From assembly GCA_020029535.1 (NCBI GenBank), contig JAIBJM010000050.1, forward strand, positions 1-39,991: a DNA stretch of 39,991 nucleotides. The letters are read 5' to 3'. A model generated the notes under the pieces. It worked only from the letters and a program-made list of their open reading frames with translations, searched no databases and was not told where the DNA came from. Every line of letters starts with the position of its first letter. Within the stretch, counting starts at the first letter, position 1. The stretch comes from Gammaproteobacteria bacterium (GTDB lineage: Bacteria > Pseudomonadota > Gammaproteobacteria > Steroidobacterales > Steroidobacteraceae). Positions 27,683 to 37,190 of the stretch are shown in pieces. A program made the position numbers and the translations under genes.

Positions 27683-27714
27683 AGCCCTGCTGGCGGGTAT
27701 CCGCCAGCAGGGCT
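27683..27714 (+). terminator. Hairpin after the TonB receptor gene
   Basis: A perfect 14-bp stem AGCCCTGCTGGCGG / CCGCCAGCAGGGCT with a GTAT loop lies 25 bases after the receptor stop and before the IorA start. It is very stable but has no T-run, so it is probably a terminator or transcript-end structure, leaving the oxidoreductase genes with their own promoter. Confidence 0.7.
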
Positions 27715-27751
27715 AGAGTCGGCCATCCGGAGCGTCATTCAGGGGGCCGCC

Positions 27752-28228
27752 ATGCTGCGTCTGAAGATCAACGGGCGGGAGCATGTCATCGAGCAGACAC
27801 TCGATGAATCCACGCCACTGCTGTGGGTACTGCGCGATCAGCTGGGGCTGGTGGGCACCAAGTTCGGTTGCGGCGGCGGCTTCTGCGGCGCCTGCACCGT
27901 GCATATCAATGGTGCGCCGACGCGTTCCTGCCAGCTGCGCGCCGCCGACATGGCGGATCTTGAAGTCACCACCATCGAAGGTCTGGCTGGTCCGGACGGC
28001 CGGCTGCATCCGCTGCAGCAGGCCTGGATCGATCATGACGTGCCGCAATGCGGCTATTGCCAGGCTGGCCAGCTGATGAGCGCTGCGGCGCTGCTGCGCG
28101 AGAAGCCGCAGCCCAGCGACGCCGATATCGATGCCGCGATGAGTGGCAACCTGTGCCGCTGCGGCACCTACACCCGCATCCGCAAGGCCATTCACAGCGC
28201 CGCCGCGGCGGGCCGGAGGCGCACATGA
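27752..28228 (+). CDS. IorA-like [2Fe-2S] subunit of molybdenum hydroxylase
   Basis: A 158-aa protein with both iron-sulfur clusters of the xanthine-oxidase family small subunit: plant-type C40-x4-C45-x2-C48 and C60, then C100-x2-C103 and C135-x-C137. It passes electrons from the molybdenum subunit to an acceptor, as in isoquinoline 1-oxidoreductase. The ATG at 27752 has AGGGGG 5 bases upstream; an upstream in-frame extension reads through the hairpin and is excluded. Its stop overlaps the start of the large subunit (ATGA). The long tail G-R-R-R-T is unremarkable. No FAD subunit gene is present, consistent with the two-subunit Ior type. Confidence 0.92.
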   Translation: MLRLKINGREHVIEQTLDESTPLLWVLRDQLGLVGTKFGCGGGFCGACTVHINGAPTRSCQLRAADMADLEVTTIEGLAGPDGRLHPLQQAWIDHDVPQCGYCQAGQLMSAAALLREKPQPSDADIDAAMSGNLCRCGTYTRIRKAIHSAAAAGRRRT

Positions 28229-30495
28229 ATGCGCGCCTTGAACCACTGACCGATCACAGCGTGGCAGCGCTGATGCGCCAGGCCGAAGGCCATGGCAGCG
28301 TAATGCCGGTATCGCGCCGCGAATTCCTGACCGTCTCCGCGCTGGCTGGGGGCGGCATGCTGGTGATGCTGGGCACGCGTGGTGTCGCGCAAGCGCCGCC
28401 GGGAGGTGGGCCGCCCGGTGCGCCGCGTCCGGTGCAATCGCTGGCGCCCAATGCCTTCATCCGCATCGAACCCGACGGCGCCATCCGCATCCTGTCGGCG
28501 CGTCCCGATATCGGACAGGGCATCAAGACTTCCTCGGCGATGACCATCGCCGAAGAACTGGACGCCGACTGGTCGCGTGTCACCGTCGAGCAGGCGCCGG
28601 TGGATGCCTCGATCTACGGTTCGCAGAACGTCGGCGGTTCGCGCTCCACGCCGATGAGCTGGGATCCATTGCGCCGCTGCGGCGCCACGGCGCGTGCACT
28701 GCTGGTCGCGGCGGCGGCGCAGAGCTGGGGCGTGCCTGTCCCGGAATGCCGTACCGCGGCCAGCGTAGTGACGCATGTGCCCAGCGGCCGCCAGCTGGGT
28801 TACGGCGAGCTGGCGTCGCGTGCCGCGGCATTGCCGCCGCCCGATCCGGCGTCGCTGTCGCTGAAGCCGCGCAGCGAATACCGCATCGTCGGCACCCCGG
28901 TCGCCAGCGTCGACAATCGCAGCATCGTCACCGGTATGCCGCTGTACGCCATGGATGTGCGACTGCCCAACCTGCGCTACGCCGCGCTGCTGCGTGCGCC
29001 TGCATTGCGGGCCATACCGGTGTCCGGCAATTACGCTGAGGTGAAACGCCTGCCAGGCGTGCGCGATGTGTTCACCATCGAGGGCGCCGGCAATGGCGGC
29101 GGCGAAGCCATTGCCGCCGTGGCGGTGATTGCCGATTCCACCTGGGCCGCCTTCACGGCACGCAATGCGCTCAAGGTGCAATGGGATCGCAGCAAGGCGT
29201 CCACCGACAGCTGGAGCCAGGCCGGGCGCCGGGCCCGCGAACTGGCCAAGACGCGCGGCAGCCAGGTACTGCGCAGCGATGGCGATGTGAATGCCGCCTT
29301 CGCTTCGGCACAACGCACCGTGGAAGGTTTCTACAGCTACCCGTTTCTTTCGCATGCCACGCTCGAGCCGCAGGTGACAACGGCGTGGATGCATGATGGT
29401 GGCATTGAAATGTGGGCGCCGGCACAGACCGTGGATGTGGCGCGGCCATGGATCGCGCAGCTGCTGGGTTTGCCGCTGGAGAAGGTCACCGTGCATCTGC
29501 CGCGCATCGGCGGCGGTTTCGGCCGGCGGCTGATGTACGACTTCATGACCGAGGCGGCGCTGGTGGCGAAGCGTGTCGACGGTCCGGTGAAGCTGGTGTG
29601 GAGCCGCGAAGACGATCTGCAGTACGACTACTACCGCGTGGGTGGCTTCCATGCGCTGAAGGGCGCCGTCGATGCGCAGGGCAAATTGTCGGCCTGGCAG
29701 AATCACTTCATCAGCTTTTCAGCCGATGGCACCAGTCCTGCCTCGGGCGGCAACATGGAGCCGGCTGAGTTTCCGCTCGGCGCTCTGGCCAATGTGCATC
29801 TGAGCCAGACGCTGCTGCCGCTGCGTACGCGCACCGGTCCGTGGCGCGCGCCGCGCTCCAATGGTCTGGCCTTTCCGTCGCAGAGTTTCATTCATGAACT
29901 GGCGGTGGCCGCCAGGCGCGATCACGTGGAATTCCTGCTGGAACTGTTCGCCGGCATGCCGCAGAGCAGTGGTCAGGGACTGGATCCGGCGCGCGCCGCC
30001 GCCGTGATCAGGCTGGCGGCCGAAAAATCCGGCTGGGGCAAGAAGGTGCCGCGTGGTCGCGGACGCGGCATGGCGTTCTACTTCTCGCATGCCGGGCACT
30101 TTGCCGAGGTGGCCGAGGTCAGCGTCGATGCGCAGCGCAAGCTGACCGTGCATCGCGTGACGGTGGCCGGCGATATCGGGCTGATCGTCAATCCGCTGGG
30201 TGCCGAGCAGCAAGTGCAGGGCTCGGTGATCGATGGCTTGAGCGCGATGATGGGCCAGCGCATCACCTTCGAGGGTGGCGCCGTGCAACAGACCAATTTC
30301 GGCGACTATCCCTTGCTGCGCATCGCGGCAACGCCAGTGATCGACGTGCACTTCGTCCGCAGCGACGCGGCGCCCACCGGCGTCGGCGAACCAGCGCTGC
30401 CGCCGCTGGCGCCGGCGGTGTGCAATGCCATCTTTGCGGCCACCGGCGTCCGCGTCCGCGAATTGCCGTTGTCTCTGGCCGGTTACAGCGCCTGA
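28225..30495 (+). CDS. IorB-like molybdopterin-binding large subunit, Tat-exported
   Basis: A 756-aa molybdenum-binding subunit. The N terminus carries a twin-arginine signal, S-R31-R32-E-F-L followed by a hydrophobic stretch (to about residue 57), so the complex acts in the periplasm. Features of the family include [15 protein letters not shown] near 430, the region R-A-P-R-S-N (normally substrate side), and G-V-G-E722-P near the C terminus, the catalytic glutamate. It would hydroxylate an N-heterocycle or oxidise an aldehyde using water. The start overlaps the small-subunit stop. The next gene (hemA) starts 58 bases later. Substrate is not determined by sequence; isoquinoline, quinoline or aldehyde are all possible. 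Confidence 0.92.
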   Translation: MNARLEPLTDHSVAALMRQAEGHGSVMPVSRREFLTVSALAGGGMLVMLGTRGVAQAPPGGGPPGAPRPVQSLAPNAFIRIEPDGAIRILSARPDIGQGIKTSSAMTIAEELDADWSRVTVEQAPVDASIYGSQNVGGSRSTPMSWDPLRRCGATARALLVAAAAQSWGVPVPECRTAASVVTHVPSGRQLGYGELASRAAALPPPDPASLSLKPRSEYRIVGTPVASVDNRSIVTGMPLYAMDVRLPNLRYAALLRAPALRAIPVSGNYAEVKRLPGVRDVFTIEGAGNGGGEAIAAVAVIADSTWAAFTARNALKVQWDRSKASTDSWSQAGRRARELAKTRGSQVLRSDGDVNAAFASAQRTVEGFYSYPFLSHATLEPQVTTAWMHDGGIEMWAPAQTVDVARPWIAQLLGLPLEKVTVHLPRIGGGFGRRLMYDFMTEAALVAKRVDGPVKLVWSREDDLQYDYYRVGGFHALKGAVDAQGKLSAWQNHFISFSADGTSPASGGNMEPAEFPLGALANVHLSQTLLPLRTRTGPWRAPRSNGLAFPSQSFIHELAVAARRDHVEFLLELFAGMPQSSGQGLDPARAAAVIRLAAEKSGWGKKVPRGRGRGMAFYFSHAGHFAEVAEVSVDAQRKLTVHRVTVAGDIGLIVNPLGAEQQVQGSVIDGLSAMMGQRITFEGGAVQQTNFGDYPLLRIAATPVIDVHFVRSDAAPTGVGEPALPPLAPAVCNAIFAATGVRVRELPLSLAGYSA

Positions 30496-30553
30496 AAGCG
30501 TGATGACATGCCCGTGACATTGGCGGGCAGGTCGCCGACTACGCTTGGCAGCC

Positions 30554-31543
30554 ATGATGCTGCGCGAGCTCCAGGTCCTGCATGCCGATCAGGCCGTGGC
30601 GCAGTTGCCCGAGGCGCTGGTGCACGCCGCTGCCGATGGGCGCGCCTTCGTCATTCACACCTGCCAACGGCTGGTCGTCGTCAGCTGCGGCCGCGAATCG
30701 CGCGATGTATTGAGCCCGCTGCTGGAAGCGGCAACAGAGGTGCACGAAGGTCCGCGCGCCTATGCCTTCCTGCTGCGTCTGGCCTGCGGACTGGAAAGCC
30801 GGTTGCCGGGTGAAACCGAAGTGCTGGGTCAGCTGAAGCAGTGCTGGGTCGCTTTCGAAGCTTCGCGCTCGCTGCTGGCGCAGCAGCTCAGGCCATTCAT
30901 GCAATCGCTGTTTCGTGACGTGAAGGATGTGCGGTCGCGCTTCCTGTCCGGTCTGGGCAGCGCGTCCTATGGTTCGTTGGTGCGCCGGTTGCTCGATGCG
31001 CCGGGCGCGCCGGGGCCGGTGCTGCTGATTGGCGCCGGGCAGCTGGCCGAGTCGGTGGCGCCCTGGCTGCGCGGCAGCGAGTTGTGGATTGCCAACCGCA
31101 GCGAGCAGCGCGCGCAGCAGCTGGCCGGTCGTCTGCGCCAGCGCAATCCGGATCGTCCGGTGCGGGTGATCGAAAGCGGCGCCGAGGCAGAACTCGCGGC
31201 GTGGCGCGCGGCCCGCGATGTGGTGGTGTGCGTGCCCGGCGATGCTGCGCTGGATGTCGCTCGCGCGCAGGCCTGGCGCGCGCCGCGCGCGCAACGCGGC
31301 CAGCTGATCCATCTGGGCATCGATGACAGTGGCGATGCCAGCGACTGGGCCGGCGCGCCGGCCATGTTGAACCTGAGTGCGCTGTATGCGCTGCTGCGAC
31401 AGCACGACGAACTGCGCCGTGCCCAGCTGGCGCGCGCCGAGCGCGCCTGCACCGAGCGCTCCTTGCTGCGCGCTCTGGGCCACAGCGATTCCGAGCCGCA
31501 CGGCTGGGAAGACCTGGTCGGCATCCACAGTCTCGTTTCCTGA
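30554..31543 (+). CDS. hemA: Short divergent glutamyl-tRNA reductase (HemA)
   Basis: A 329-aa protein related to glutamyl-tRNA reductase, which makes glutamate-1-semialdehyde, the first committed step to haem. The family's catalytic region is recognisable: H-T-C37-Q-R (usually S-T-C-N-R), H64, and G-L-E-S-R-L-P-G-E87-T-E-V-L-G-Q, with the NADPH-binding region V-L-L-I-G-A-G-Q-L-A-E-S-V near 155. It is short: family members are near 420 aa, so the N-terminal strand and most of the C-terminal dimerisation domain are missing. Starts are ATG 30554 or 30557; a TTG at 30545 is also in frame. It begins a packed haem-synthesis run with hemC 4 bases downstream. It may work with a reduced dimer interface, or be a paralogue. 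Confidence 0.78.
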   Translation: MMLRELQVLHADQAVAQLPEALVHAAADGRAFVIHTCQRLVVVSCGRESRDVLSPLLEAATEVHEGPRAYAFLLRLACGLESRLPGETEVLGQLKQCWVAFEASRSLLAQQLRPFMQSLFRDVKDVRSRFLSGLGSASYGSLVRRLLDAPGAPGPVLLIGAGQLAESVAPWLRGSELWIANRSEQRAQQLAGRLRQRNPDRPVRVIESGAEAELAAWRAARDVVVCVPGDAALDVARAQAWRAPRAQRGQLIHLGIDDSGDASDWAGAPAMLNLSALYALLRQHDELRRAQLARAERACTERSLLRALGHSDSEPHGWEDLVGIHSLVS

Positions 31544-31547
31544 TCCG

Positions 31548-33104
31548 ATGACCTCGCGGTTGCTGCGGCTCGGTACCCGACGTTCGGCGCTGGCGCGCGC
31601 GCAGAGTGGCGCGGTGGCGCGCCGGCTCGAGCAGCTGCATCCGGGGTTGCGCGTCGAGCTGGTGGGCATCGATACCCGCGGCGACCGCATCCTCGATCAG
31701 CCGCTGTCGCAGGTGGATGGCAAGGAATTCTTCACCGCCGAGATCGACGCGGCGCTGCTGGCCGGCAGCGTCGATCTGACCGTGCATTCGTTCAAGGACC
31801 TGGCATTGCAGCGGCCGGCCAACCTGCATCTGGGTGCGGTGCCGGCGCGCGAGAATCCGCGCGACATCGTGCTGTTCGCTGCCGATGTGCACCAGCAGAT
31901 CGCTCGCGGCGCGCGGTTGCGCATCGGCTCGTCGGCGCCGCGCCGCGCGGCCTTCGTGCCCGCCTTTCTGCGGCAGGCGCTGCCCGGCGGCGCCGATGTG
32001 CAACTGGTTGAATTGCGCGGAAATATCGACGGTCGCGTGCGTCGCCTGCGCGAGCCGCGCGGCAGCGAGCGGCAGCTGGATGGTGTGGTGCTGGCCTTCG
32101 CCGGCCTGTCGCGACTGTGGCAGGACCCGGGCGAGGGTGGCGCGCTGCTGCGCGAGCTGCTGGCCGGACTGCCGCGCATGCTGCTGCCACTGACGGCCTG
32201 TCCCGCGGCGCCGGCGCAGGGCGCGCTGGCCATCGAATGCCGCGCCGATGACGATGCCACGCGCGCACTGCTGCGGACCATCGACGATGCCGCCACGCGC
32301 GCCGCCGTTGCCGCTGAACGCCTGCTGCTGGCCGAACGCGGTGGCGGTTGCCATCAGCGCTTCGGTGCCACACAGCGTACGGTGCCGGGGTTGGGCACTC
32401 TGCTGTACACGCGCGAGGGCGATGCAGCCGGCGGTGCCGGGCAGGGCGAACTGAACTGGCATGCCGAAGCAGCGCTGGCGCCGGCGCAGCAGGTGCGGTC
32501 GGTCTGGGATGGCAGTCGTCTGGCCGGTGAGGGCGCGCGCGAAACCACTGCCGCCGCGGCTGATTGCGCGACCGCATTGGCAACGGCGCCTGCCGCATTC
32601 ATCGCGCATCGTCATGCATTGCCCGTCGTTGCACAGTCGGTGTTGCAGGCAGCGCGGCAGGTGTGGGTACCGGGCACCGACACCTGGTTTGCGCTGGCAG
32701 CCCGCGGCCTGTGGGTGGAAGGTTGCGCCGAAGGTCTGGGTTTCGAAACCCTGCGCACCACGCTGGCCGAGCCGCTGCTGCAATTGCCACCCTCCGGCCA
32801 GTGGCTGGTGCTGACGCATGTCGAGGCCGCATCGGGCTGGCGTGAGGGGCAGGTGCTGGCCACCTATCGTCACACTGTCGCGCCTGCTGCAGACGAGGCC
32901 GCGACGGTGGCGGCCATCGCGACGGCCTCGCATCTGTACTGGCACAGCGGTGCGCAGTTCGAGCGTTGGGGGAAACATGCCGGGGCAGAAGCCCATCACG
33001 CCTGCGGTTTCGGGCGGACTGCCGCAAGGCTGCGGAATGCAGGTATTGTGCGCCTGGCAGTATTTCCGTCAGCGCGCGAATGGCGCACCTGGGTGGGTGC
33101 ATGA
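31548..33104 (+). CDS. hemC: Hydroxymethylbilane synthase (HemC) fused to a HemD-like domain
   Basis: A 518-aa protein. Residues 1-310 are porphobilinogen deaminase: L-G-T-R-R-S-A-L-A near 8, H80-S-F-K-D84 (usual A-V-H-S-x-K-D), I-G-S-S-A-P-R-R near 127, L-R-G-N-I-D near 156, and G-G-G-C268-H where C268 holds the dipyrromethane cofactor. Residues about 350-518 resemble uroporphyrinogen-III synthase (W-V-P-G-T-D-T-W-F-A-L-A-A-R-G and V-E-G-C-A-E-G-L-G), shorter than free HemD. It would make uroporphyrinogen III from porphobilinogen in one polypeptide. The ATG at 31548 is 4 bases after the hemA stop; it overlaps the kinase start. Fusion and shortened second domain are direct; HemD activity is inferred. 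Confidence 0.87.
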   Translation: MTSRLLRLGTRRSALARAQSGAVARRLEQLHPGLRVELVGIDTRGDRILDQPLSQVDGKEFFTAEIDAALLAGSVDLTVHSFKDLALQRPANLHLGAVPARENPRDIVLFAADVHQQIARGARLRIGSSAPRRAAFVPAFLRQALPGGADVQLVELRGNIDGRVRRLREPRGSERQLDGVVLAFAGLSRLWQDPGEGGALLRELLAGLPRMLLPLTACPAAPAQGALAIECRADDDATRALLRTIDDAATRAAVAAERLLLAERGGGCHQRFGATQRTVPGLGTLLYTREGDAAGGAGQGELNWHAEAALAPAQQVRSVWDGSRLAGEGARETTAAAADCATALATAPAAFIAHRHALPVVAQSVLQAARQVWVPGTDTWFALAARGLWVEGCAEGLGFETLRTTLAEPLLQLPPSGQWLVLTHVEAASGWREGQVLATYRHTVAPAADEAATVAAIATASHLYWHSGAQFERWGKHAGAEAHHACGFGRTAARLRNAGIVRLAVFPSAREWRTWVGA

Positions 33105-34069
33105 ATCTGGCCAGACTTCCCAAGGGGCAGGGCAATCTCAGCGTGCTGCCGGTACGGCGCACGCGCTGGATCGCCGCCATCGTCGGGCTGTGGCTGGTGC
33201 TGTTGCTGGCGCTGGCGGCGTGGTGGACCACACTGGTGTTCCAGCAGGCGCAGCGCATCGTCGAGCTCGAAGCTGCGATGGGCAATGTCGGCGACGCGCT
33301 GGTGCGCTGGGAGCGCACGCGGCTGATGCTGGTCGGTGAGTCATCCTTCTTCCTGTTCCTGCTGTTGGCGCTGTCGGCGGGCCTGGCCTGGCTGTACTGG
33401 CGCGAGAATCTGCGTGCCCGCAGCATGCAGGCCTTTTTCGCCTCGGTGACGCATGAGTTGCGCACGCCGCTGACCAGTATCCGCCTGCAGGCCGAGGCCA
33501 TCGCCGAGGGCGAACAGCGCGCCGAGCTGGCGCAGCGGTTGCTCGAGGATTCGCACCGGCTGGAGCTGCAGATCGATCGCACGCTGGAGCTGGCGCGCAT
33601 CGAAGGCGGCGGACCGCTGGCCGAACAGGCCATTCCGCTGCACAGCTGGCTGGAACGCGTGGCCGCCGACATCTGCGCAGTCTATGAAGAGCGCATCGAT
33701 CTCGAGGTGCAGCTGGACCCGCAGCTGCCGGCCATCCAGGCCGACTCGGCTGCCGTGCAGATGATTCTGCGCAACCTGGTCGAGAACTCGGTCAATCACG
33801 CCAATGTCAGTCCGGTGCGCGTGCAGCTCGCCGCGCGCGCCAACGGCGGCGAGGTGTCGCTGGATTACCAGGACAATGGTCGCGGCGTCGAAGGCGATGT
33901 GCAGCAGCTGGGTCGCCTGTTCGGTCGTGGTGCGGCGTCGCGCGGCACCGGCATCGGCCTGTACCTGGTGCGCGCGCTGATGGAGCGCATGGGGGGTCGC
34001 GTGCAGTTCCACAGCGTGCCCGGCAGCGGCCTGCGCGTGCTGTTGCACTTCAAGGCCGCGCAGGATTGA
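33101..34069 (+). CDS. Sensor histidine kinase
   Basis: A 322-aa membrane sensor kinase with two helices (about 24-46 and 80-100) enclosing a short periplasmic loop of some 33 residues (47-79), too small for a typical sensor domain. The transmitter is complete: H-box F-F-A-S-V-T-H118-E-L-R-T-P, N-box L-R-N-L-V-E-N-S-V-N-H-A, D-N-G-R-G and G-T-G-I-G-L-Y-L-V. The GTG/ATG overlap puts it immediately after hemC (ATGA), and the response regulator follows after 4 bases. Being inside the haem genes suggests a signal tied to haem or envelope state, but the stimulus is not readable. Confidence 0.9.
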   Translation: MNLARLPKGQGNLSVLPVRRTRWIAAIVGLWLVLLLALAAWWTTLVFQQAQRIVELEAAMGNVGDALVRWERTRLMLVGESSFFLFLLLALSAGLAWLYWRENLRARSMQAFFASVTHELRTPLTSIRLQAEAIAEGEQRAELAQRLLEDSHRLELQIDRTLELARIEGGGPLAEQAIPLHSWLERVAADICAVYEERIDLEVQLDPQLPAIQADSAAVQMILRNLVENSVNHANVSPVRVQLAARANGGEVSLDYQDNGRGVEGDVQQLGRLFGRGAASRGTGIGLYLVRALMERMGGRVQFHSVPGSGLRVLLHFKAAQD

Positions 34070-34073
34070 GCAT

Positions 34074-34781
34074 TTGGGCGCGCGCATCCTGATCGTCGAA
34101 GACGAACGCAATGTGGCGGAAACGCTGGCCGAGCGGCTCAGCGCCGCTGGCTACGAGGTACGTCTTGCCGACAGCGCCGCCGCGGCGCGCCGCGCCATCG
34201 AGGGTCCGGCATTGCAGTTGCTGCTGCTGGATGTGGGACTGCCCGATGGCAACGGCTTCGACCTGGCCGGCGAGTTGCGTGCGCGGCAGCCGGCTGCCGC
34301 AGTGATATTCCTCACTGCGCGCGGCAATCCAGAGGATCGCGTGCGCGGACTGGAGCTCGGCGCCGACGACTACCTGACCAAGCCATTCCATTTCCGCGAA
34401 CTGCTGTTGCGCATCCAGAACTGCCTGAAGCGCGCGCAGGATCTGGCGCAGCTGCCCGGCGAGATGCGCGGCACCGTGCGCATCGGCCGCGCGCGCGTGG
34501 ACTTCGAACGCTTTGCCGCCGAGGTCAACGGCGTGTGGCAGCCGCTGACGCACAAGGAGTGCGCCGTGCTGCGCCTGCTGGCCAGTCGTGCCGGCAAGGC
34601 TGTCAGTCGCGATGAAATCCTCGATCGCGCCTGGTCGGCCGATGAATTTCCGACCTCGCGCACCGTGGACAATTTCATCGTGCGACTGCGCAAGCTGGTT
34701 GAAGAGAATGCCGCCGATCCGCAGGTGATCCGCAGCATTCGTGGTGTGGGTTATCTGCTGACGGAGATTGCACGTGACTGA
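34074..34781 (+). CDS. OmpR-family response regulator
   Basis: A 235-aa regulator. Receiver domain (1-120): D10 and E11, phospho-acceptor D53 (L-L-L-D-V-G-L-P-D-G), T81, K103 (L-T-K-P-F). Winged-helix DNA-binding domain (about 135-233): E-V-N-G-x-W-Q-P-L-T-H-K-E, S-R-D-E-I-L, R-T-V-D-N-F-I-V-R-L-R-K-L and G-V-G-Y-L-L. The start is TTG at 34074, 4 bases after the kinase stop; an ATG is not available, and the start is weakly supported by a GGATTGAG upstream. It overlaps hemE by 8 bases. It would be phosphorylated by the upstream kinase and control unidentified promoters. Confidence 0.92.
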   Translation: MGARILIVEDERNVAETLAERLSAAGYEVRLADSAAAARRAIEGPALQLLLLDVGLPDGNGFDLAGELRARQPAAAVIFLTARGNPEDRVRGLELGADDYLTKPFHFRELLLRIQNCLKRAQDLAQLPGEMRGTVRIGRARVDFERFAAEVNGVWQPLTHKECAVLRLLASRAGKAVSRDEILDRAWSADEFPTSRTVDNFIVRLRKLVEENAADPQVIRSIRGVGYLLTEIARD

Positions 34782-35817
34782 AACCTTGTTGGCCGCGGCG
34801 CTGGCGCGACGCAATACCGGTCGGCCCCCGGTGTGGTTCATGCGCCAGGCCGGGCGTTATCACAGCCACTATCAGCAGCTGCGGGCGCGCCACGATTTCA
34901 TCGAGTTGTGCAAGAACCCGCAGCTGGCGACCGAAGTGACGCTGGGCCCCATCGAGGATTTTGGTTTTGATGCGGCCATCCTGTTCTCCGATCTGCTGTT
35001 TCCGCTCGAAGCCATGGGCATGGGGCTGAGCTATGAACCGGGTCCGAAGCTGGGCTGGCATCTGCGTGAAGTGGCGGATCTGAAGAAGCTGCAGGGCGGC
35101 GCTGCGCGCGCGACACACATGGAGTTCCAGGCCGAGGCGCTGCGTCTTCTGAAGCAACGTCTGCCGGCCAGCTGCGGGCTGATCGGCTTTGTTGGCGGGC
35201 CGTTCACGCTGTATGCCTATGCCGTGGCCGGTTCGCATGAGGGCTTCGCGCGTCGTGGTCTGGCAGGTCTCGACGACGGGCTGTATCAGGGCTTCTGCGA
35301 GCAGCTGATTCCGCTGCTGGTGGCCAACATGGTGCTGCAAGCCCGGGCGGGCGCCGATTGCGTGGCATTGTTCGACACCGCCGCAGGATCAGTGGAAGCG
35401 GCGCGGTTTGCCTCGCATGTGGTCACGCCGTTGGCGCAGGTGGTGGCGGAGTTCCGCAAGGTTTGCCCGGACACGCCGCTGATCTACTACTCGCGCGACA
35501 CCGGACCGGCCCACTGGGCGTATCTGACCGGCATCGATCTGCAATGCCTGGGCGTGGACTGGCGTCATGATCTGGCAGCCACGCTGCGCGCGCAGACGCC
35601 GCGCTGGGCGCTGCAGGGAAACATCGATCCCGAATGGCTGCATCTGCCGCCGGTGGAGCTGGAAACCCGTGTGCGCGCAGTGTTCGCGCGTGTGCGCTCG
35701 CTGCCGCCAGAGGTGCGGGCAGCCTGGGTGTGCGGTCTGGGTCACGGCGTGCTGCAGCAGACGCCTGAAGACAATGTGCGCCGTGTGCTGCGCATCCAGC
35801 GCGAGATGTTTGCGTGA
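34774..35817 (+). CDS. hemE: Uroporphyrinogen decarboxylase (HemE)
   Basis: A 347-aa enzyme converting uroporphyrinogen III to coproporphyrinogen III. Signatures: W-F-M-R-Q-A-G-R-Y near residue 21, F-S-D-L-L-F-P-L-E-A-M-G near 70 (the catalytic aspartate), F-V-G-G-P-F-T-L-Y, D-T-A-A-G, and C-G-L-G-H-G-V-L-Q-Q-T-P-E-D-N-V at the end. Length and motifs are normal for the family. GTG at 34774 is taken as the start; it overlaps the regulator gene by 8 bases. Its stop overlaps the hemN start (GTGA). It functions in the cytosol downstream of HemC/HemD. Confidence 0.96.
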   Translation: MTETLLAAALARRNTGRPPVWFMRQAGRYHSHYQQLRARHDFIELCKNPQLATEVTLGPIEDFGFDAAILFSDLLFPLEAMGMGLSYEPGPKLGWHLREVADLKKLQGGAARATHMEFQAEALRLLKQRLPASCGLIGFVGGPFTLYAYAVAGSHEGFARRGLAGLDDGLYQGFCEQLIPLLVANMVLQARAGADCVALFDTAAGSVEAARFASHVVTPLAQVVAEFRKVCPDTPLIYYSRDTGPAHWAYLTGIDLQCLGVDWRHDLAATLRAQTPRWALQGNIDPEWLHLPPVELETRVRAVFARVRSLPPEVRAAWVCGLGHGVLQQTPEDNVRRVLRIQREMFA

Positions 35818-37190
35818 ATGTGGCGTTGAACCTGCATCACGCGGCGACGACAGATCCGTTGATCGCCAAGTACGATGTCGCCGGCCCGCGCTACACCTGC
35901 TATCCCACGGTGCCGTACTGGGACAGCACTCCCGATGAAGCCAGCTGGCTGCAGCATCTGGAACGCGCCCTGCAGGGCGGCGAAGGCGCGGCCATCTATG
36001 TGCATCTGCCGTTCTGCCGACAGCTGTGCACTTTCTGCGGCTGCCACACGCGCATCGCGCGTACGCATGCCGTGGTTACGCCCTACATCGACGCGCTGCT
36101 GGCCGAATACGCCCTGTATCGCCAGCGTCTCGGCGTGGCGCGACCTCATATCGGCGAACTGTATCTGGGTGGCGGTACGCCCACCTTCCTGACGCCGGAG
36201 GAACTGGAACGCCTGCTGGGCGGCCTGCTGTCAGCCGCGGATCCGGTGCATGGCGCGCGGTTCTCCGTCGAGGTGGACCCGCGCGTCACACATCGCCGGC
36301 AGCTGGAAGTGCTGGCACGGCACGGCTTTCGGCGCATCAGTATCGGCGTGCAGGACTTCGATCCCCGTGTGCAAGAAATCGTCAATCGCGAGCAGAGCGA
36401 AGCGCAGGTGCGCGCCGTGACCGAAGCGGCACGCGAGCTGGGCTTTGACAGCGTGAGCTTCGATCTGATTTATGGCCTGCCACTGCAGACCCACCTCAGT
36501 GTTGAAGCCACGATGGATGCCGTGTGCCGACTGCGTCCGGATCAGGTGGCGCTGTATGGTTATGCGCACGTGCCGTGGATCAAGCCAGGCCAGCGCCGTT
36601 TCACCGAAGCCGATCTGCCGGAAGGCCATGAACGTCGCGCGCTGTATGAGCTGGCGCGCCAGCGGCTGCAGGCCGAGGGCTATGCCGGGATAGGCTTCGA
36701 TCACTTCGCGCTGCAAGGCGATGCGCTGTGGCAGGCCGCGCAGTGCGGCACGCTGCACCGGAATTTCATGGGCTATTCGGCAATTCCGACCCGACCGCTG
36801 CTGGGCCTGGGCGTGTCGGCCATCGGCGATGCCGGCGACGCCTTCGTGCAGAACGACAAGGATCTGCTGTCGTATCAGCAGCGCGTTGCCGAAGGCGAAT
36901 TGCCCATCCAGCGTGGCCATCTGCTCGGTGCGGAAGATGTCGTGCTGCGCCGGCATATCCTGCGGCTGATGACGCAGCTGGCGACGTCGTGGGACGGCGA
37001 GGACTACACGCCATATCTGGCTGAGGTGCCGGCACGACTGGCTGAGTTTGCATCGGATGGCCTGATCGAACTGCAGACCAATGGACTGCGTGTCACATCG
37101 CTCGGCCGCGCCTTCCTGCGCAATATCTGCATGGCCTTTGACGCGCGCATGGCACGGCAGAATCCCGGCAAGGCGCTGTTCAACCATTGA
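35814..37190 (+). CDS. hemN: Oxygen-independent coproporphyrinogen III oxidase (HemN)
   Basis: A 458-aa radical-SAM enzyme converting coproporphyrinogen III to protoporphyrinogen IX without oxygen. The iron-sulfur site C68-R-Q-L-C72-T-F-C75-G-C77 is intact and starts with the usual G-P-R-Y-T-C-Y-P at 24-31. Further signatures are G-G-G-T-P-T-F-L, I-S-I-G-V-Q-D-F-D, and the C-terminal domain with F-M-G-Y-S and L-G-L-G-V-S-A-I-G. Length is normal for HemN rather than the shorter HemW. GTG start overlaps the hemE stop. It ends at the arm of a long inverted repeat. HemJ, the next enzyme, is encoded on the other strand 300 bases away. Confidence 0.95.
   Translation: MNVALNLHHAATTDPLIAKYDVAGPRYTCYPTVPYWDSTPDEASWLQHLERALQGGEGAAIYVHLPFCRQLCTFCGCHTRIARTHAVVTPYIDALLAEYALYRQRLGVARPHIGELYLGGGTPTFLTPEELERLLGGLLSAADPVHGARFSVEVDPRVTHRRQLEVLARHGFRRISIGVQDFDPRVQEIVNREQSEAQVRAVTEAARELGFDSVSFDLIYGLPLQTHLSVEATMDAVCRLRPDQVALYGYAHVPWIKPGQRRFTEADLPEGHERRALYELARQRLQAEGYAGIGFDHFALQGDALWQAAQCGTLHRNFMGYSAIPTRPLLGLGVSAIGDAGDAFVQNDKDLLSYQQRVAEGELPIQRGHLLGAEDVVLRRHILRLMTQLATSWDGEDYTPYLAEVPARLAEFASDGLIELQTNGLRVTSLGRAFLRNICMAFDARMARQNPGKALFNH

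Noticed and set aside
26161-27738. Long antisense frame over the TonB receptor gene (525 codons)
   Set aside because: GC-rich codon mirror of the receptor, rich in Arg, Gln and His, with no domain.
28192-33000. Several long antisense frames over iorB, hemA and hemC
   Set aside because: Mirror frames caused by high GC; composition atypical and the forward genes have clear motifs.
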